Assembly (NCBI GenBank): GCA_021806055.1
Contig: JAJZYE010000046.1
Coordinates: 1 to 7,175 of the forward strand
Direction of reading: 5' to 3'
Source: Actinomycetes bacterium
GTDB taxonomy: Bacteria > Actinomycetota > Acidimicrobiia > Acidimicrobiales > RAAP-2
DNA: 7,175 nt
Numbering within the stretch: the stretch's first letter is position 1; every line of letters begins with the position of its first letter. The notes below the pieces were generated by a model. It searched no databases, was not told the DNA's origin, and saw only the letters and a program-made list of their open reading frames with translations. A program made the translations under genes and the position numbers. This document shows positions 5,386-7,175 of the stretch, in pieces.

Positions 5386-6597
5386 ATGGTCGGCGCGGTG
5401 ACGATACGATTCGTCGTGGTGGCACCCCGCGACGTCCGGTTCGAGCGCGATTTCCTCTGGGGAACGGCGACGTCCGCGTACCAGATTGAGGGTGGTGCCT
5501 CGAACACCGACTGGTGGCGTTTCGAGCGCCAGGCGGGGTCGCCGGTCGCGGAGACCTGTGGCGACGCCTGTGACTCGTGGCGACGCTACGAGGAGGATCT
5601 CGATATCGTGGCGTCGCTGGGTCTGGACGCCTACCGCTTCTCGCTGGAGTGGTCGCGTATCGAGCCGCGAAGGGGTGTGGTCGATCACGAGGCGCTCGCG
5701 CACTATCGGCGCGTCCTCGAGGGTTGTCGTGCGCGAGGTCTGGCCCCGGTGGTGACCCTGCATCACTTCACCCTCCCGCAGTGGGTGGCTGACGAGGGCG
5801 GTTTCGAAAGCCCGACCATCGTGGCGCGAATGGCCGAGTACGCCAAGGTGGTGGGTGCGGCATTCGGTGACCTGATCGCGGTGGCCTGCACGATCAACGA
5901 GCCGAACATCGTGGCCGCGATGGGCTATCTGGCGGCGATGTTCCCTCCGGGGGTCAGCGACCAGGGTCGCTACGTCGCCGTGAACGAGACCCTACGCGCG
6001 TGCCACCGCGCAATGGTTCGCGCGCTGCGCGCGGGGCCCGGGGACTACCCGATCGGCCTGACCCTCTCGATGGCGCAGTACGAGGCGGTGGCGGGTGGCG
6101 ACGGGCCCCTGGAGGATTTTCGTCGCGAGATGGAGGACGAGTACTTGCGCGGGGTCGACGAGGACGACTTCCTCGGTGTGCAGTGCTACACCAAGCACCT
6201 CGTCGGTCCCGATGGCCTCATCTGGGGCGGTGACGGTGAGTGCACCGATATGGGCTACCTCTTCTGGCCCCAGGTGGTGGGCTACACCGTGCGCCGCGCG
6301 GCGCAGTGGACCTCGCGCCCGCTCCTGGTCACCGAGAACGGGATCGGTACCGAGGACGACGCGCAGCGCGTGCGCTACCTGGCGGCGGCACTGCGTAGCC
6401 TCGAGGACGCGCGCCGTGACGGAGTCGACGTGCGTGGTTACTTCCAGTGGTCCCTGCTCGACAACTTCGAGTGGGTTCTGGGCTACGGGCCACGGTTCGG
6501 GCTCGTGGCGGTGGATCGCAGCACCTTCGCGCGTACCGCCAAGCCCTCCGCGGCGTGGTACGCCGAGGCCGTTCGCAAGGCGCGCCGGCGAGCGTGA
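5386..6597 (+). CDS. Glycoside hydrolase family 1 (beta-glucosidase-like)
   Basis: A retaining GH1 enzyme that cleaves terminal beta-linked sugars from glucosides or related substrates. No signal peptide is seen, so it is probably cytoplasmic. Motifs in the 403-residue reading: DFLWGTATSAYQIEGG (22-37) with sugar-binding Q33, LHHFTLPQW (125-133) with H126, acid/base E172 in TINEP (169-173), nucleophile E317 in VTENG (315-319), and FQWSLLDNFEW (353-363) with E362/W363 of the -1 subsite. GH1 proteins are often 440-480 long. The loop after QYEAV is shortened and lacks the usual DPxxxGxYP segment before DFLGVQCYT, which should reshape the entrance to the active site. The start is uncertain: ATG 5386 has no ribosome binding site, and GTG 5398, 5416 or 5419 would keep the catalytic barrel. 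It follows the truncated dehydrogenase by 12 bp, suggesting shared transcription. Glucosidase, galactosidase and fucosidase activities cannot be separated from sequence alone. Confidence 0.93.
   Translation: MVGAVTIRFVVVAPRDVRFERDFLWGTATSAYQIEGGASNTDWWRFERQAGSPVAETCGDACDSWRRYEEDLDIVASLGLDAYRFSLEWSRIEPRRGVVDHEALAHYRRVLEGCRARGLAPVVTLHHFTLPQWVADEGGFESPTIVARMAEYAKVVGAAFGDLIAVACTINEPNIVAAMGYLAAMFPPGVSDQGRYVAVNETLRACHRAMVRALRAGPGDYPIGLTLSMAQYEAVAGGDGPLEDFRREMEDEYLRGVDEDDFLGVQCYTKHLVGPDGLIWGGDGECTDMGYLFWPQVVGYTVRRAAQWTSRPLLVTENGIGTEDDAQRVRYLAAALRSLEDARRDGVDVRGYFQWSLLDNFEWVLGYGPRFGLVAVDRSTFARTAKPSAAWYAEAVRKARRRA
5405..5410 (+). promoter_or_regulatory. Possible internal TANNNT -10 for a leaderless GH1 start
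   Basis: TACGAT (5405-5410) fits the TANNNT pattern and stands 5 nt before GTG 5416 and 8 nt before GTG 5419, both in frame with the GH1 gene. No clear -35 is found 16-18 bp upstream. If real, the protein would start at VVAPRDVRFERDF rather than at ATG 5386. This is a weak motif in GC-rich DNA. Confidence 0.22.
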
Positions 6598-6620
6598 GCG
6601 CCGCCACCTTGACACCGTGC

Positions 6621-6640
6621 GCGGCCGTATTCGCGGCCGC
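6621..6640. terminator. GC hairpin between convergent genes, possible bidirectional terminator
   Basis: GCGGCCG (6621-6627) and CGGCCGC (6634-6640) form a perfect 7-bp all-GC stem with a 6-nt loop. It lies 23 bp past the GH1 stop and 18 bp past the stop of the opposing Ig-like gene. No T-tract follows on either strand, so classical intrinsic termination is uncertain. The location in a convergent gap of 61 bp is the main argument. Confidence 0.4.
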
Positions 6641-6658
6641 CGCCGCGCGCCGGGTCGC

Positions 6659-7175
6659 TCAGCCGCGTCCGCTCGCTCGCTGGACGTAGCGCACTCGCAG
6701 CGTGGTGTGGTTCGCCAGGGTGATGGTGAAGGTGAAGATGCCGGCGCGCGTGTGCGGCGCGGTGCGAACCCGTACCGTAAGCACGTGGCCGTTGTCGGCG
6801 GTGACCAGGGCGGCGACACCTGCGTGGCTGCGTACGACGGGTCGACCCGTGAACCCCACGCCGACGATACGCACCACCGTGGTGGCGCCCGTGATGGCGT
6901 GGCCGATCACGCGCGTGGCACGGGGAGTCACGACCTTGGGTGCGGGGGGTGGCGTGACGACCAGTGAGAACGTGAAGGTTCCGGTGTCGCCTGCGGTGTC
7001 GGCCGTTGCCCCGGACGCGGCGTAGGAGCCCGCGGCCAGGGGACCGCCGGTGGTGACCAGGCCGGTGGGCGAGACCACCAGGCTGGGGGTGCCGCTGGTC
7101 TGGGTGAAGGTCACCGCGCCGCTGGCACCACTCACCGTGAGCTGGTCGGTGAAGGTGGCCGAGGCCGACGCTGAG
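6659..7175 (-). CDS. Secreted/surface protein C-terminus with Ig-like domain (5' partial)
   Basis: The frame is open to the right edge (reading SASASATFTDQLT before the internal GTG at 7135), so about 172 C-terminal residues are visible and the start lies outside. The first 75 or so residues form a Ser/Thr/Gly/Val-rich beta-sandwich repeat (FTQTSGTPSLVVSPTGLV, LAAGSYAASGATADTAGD, TGTFTFSLVVTP) of the Ig-like kind found in actinobacterial surface proteins, often in tandem. A proline linker (PPPAPK) leads to a second beta-rich module of about 90 residues (GHAITGATTVVRIVGVGF ... GIFTFTITLANHTTLRVRY), resembling the IPT/TIG or cell-wall binding style of C-terminal domains. There is no LPXTG sorting signal and no C-terminal membrane helix, so it is secreted or held non-covalently. 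Cysteine is absent from the visible part. It is convergent with the GH1 gene. Domain type is by resemblance, and the role (adhesion, matrix) is not determinable. Confidence 0.8.
   Translation of the reverse strand, partial: SASASATFTDQLTVSGASGAVTFTQTSGTPSLVVSPTGLVTTGGPLAAGSYAASGATADTAGDTGTFTFSLVVTPPPAPKVVTPRATRVIGHAITGATTVVRIVGVGFTGRPVVRSHAGVAALVTADNGHVLTVRVRTAPHTRAGIFTFTITLANHTTLRVRYVQRASGRG

Noticed and set aside
6095..6967. 290-codon plus-strand frame running through the GH1 3' end into the convergent gene
   Set aside because: It is out of frame with the GH1 catalytic motifs and antisense to the Ig-like protein; composition is Arg/Ser-rich shadow.

Overview
The window is a GC-rich stretch of about 7.2 kb. 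It has dense genes, many GTG starts, and actinobacterial-style proteins: a membrane-anchored HtrA-like protease with a Gly/Pro/Phe-rich linker, an ABC-F ATPase, and a surface protein with bacterial Ig-like repeats. I read it as a chromosomal segment of an actinomycete, possibly of the Acidimicrobiia. The phylum is inferred from protein style, and the class is a guess. No tRNA, rRNA, CRISPR array, insertion sequence or phage gene is visible.

Layout: (1) positions 3-1184 (+), the 3' nine-tenths of an acetyl-CoA hydrolase/CoA-transferase whose start lies left of the window. (2) 1211-2809 (+), a complete ABC-F ATPase, apparently preceded by a leaderless promoter. (3) 2823-3218 (-), a thioredoxin-fold protein that converges on the ABC-F gene with only 13 bp between them. 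Its last codons are an 18-bp tandem repeat. Its promoter overlaps an 18-bp palindrome resembling a CsoR/CstR-family operator. (4) 3347-4633 (-), a membrane-tethered HtrA-like serine protease with a PDZ domain, on the same strand upstream of the thioredoxin gene. (5) A 239-bp divergent intergenic region rich in short inverted repeats. (6) 4873-5373 (+), a short-chain dehydrogenase that keeps its Ser-Tyr-Lys catalytic residues but lacks the NAD(P)-binding Rossmann half. (7) 5386-6597 (+), a GH1 beta-glucosidase-like enzyme 12 bp behind it. (8) 6659-7175 (-), the C-terminal end of a secreted or cell-surface Ig-like protein, convergent with the GH1 gene and separated from it by a GC hairpin.

Functionally this looks like an ordinary mosaic of housekeeping and stress genes rather than one dedicated system. 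The protease and thioredoxin could both serve envelope or redox protein quality control, but they appear to have separate promoters. The truncated dehydrogenase and the glucosidase look co-transcribed. The most unusual points are the CsoR/CstR-like operator on the thioredoxin promoter, the in-frame repeat in the thioredoxin tail, and the dehydrogenase that lost its cofactor-binding domain yet keeps an open frame and a good ribosome binding site.
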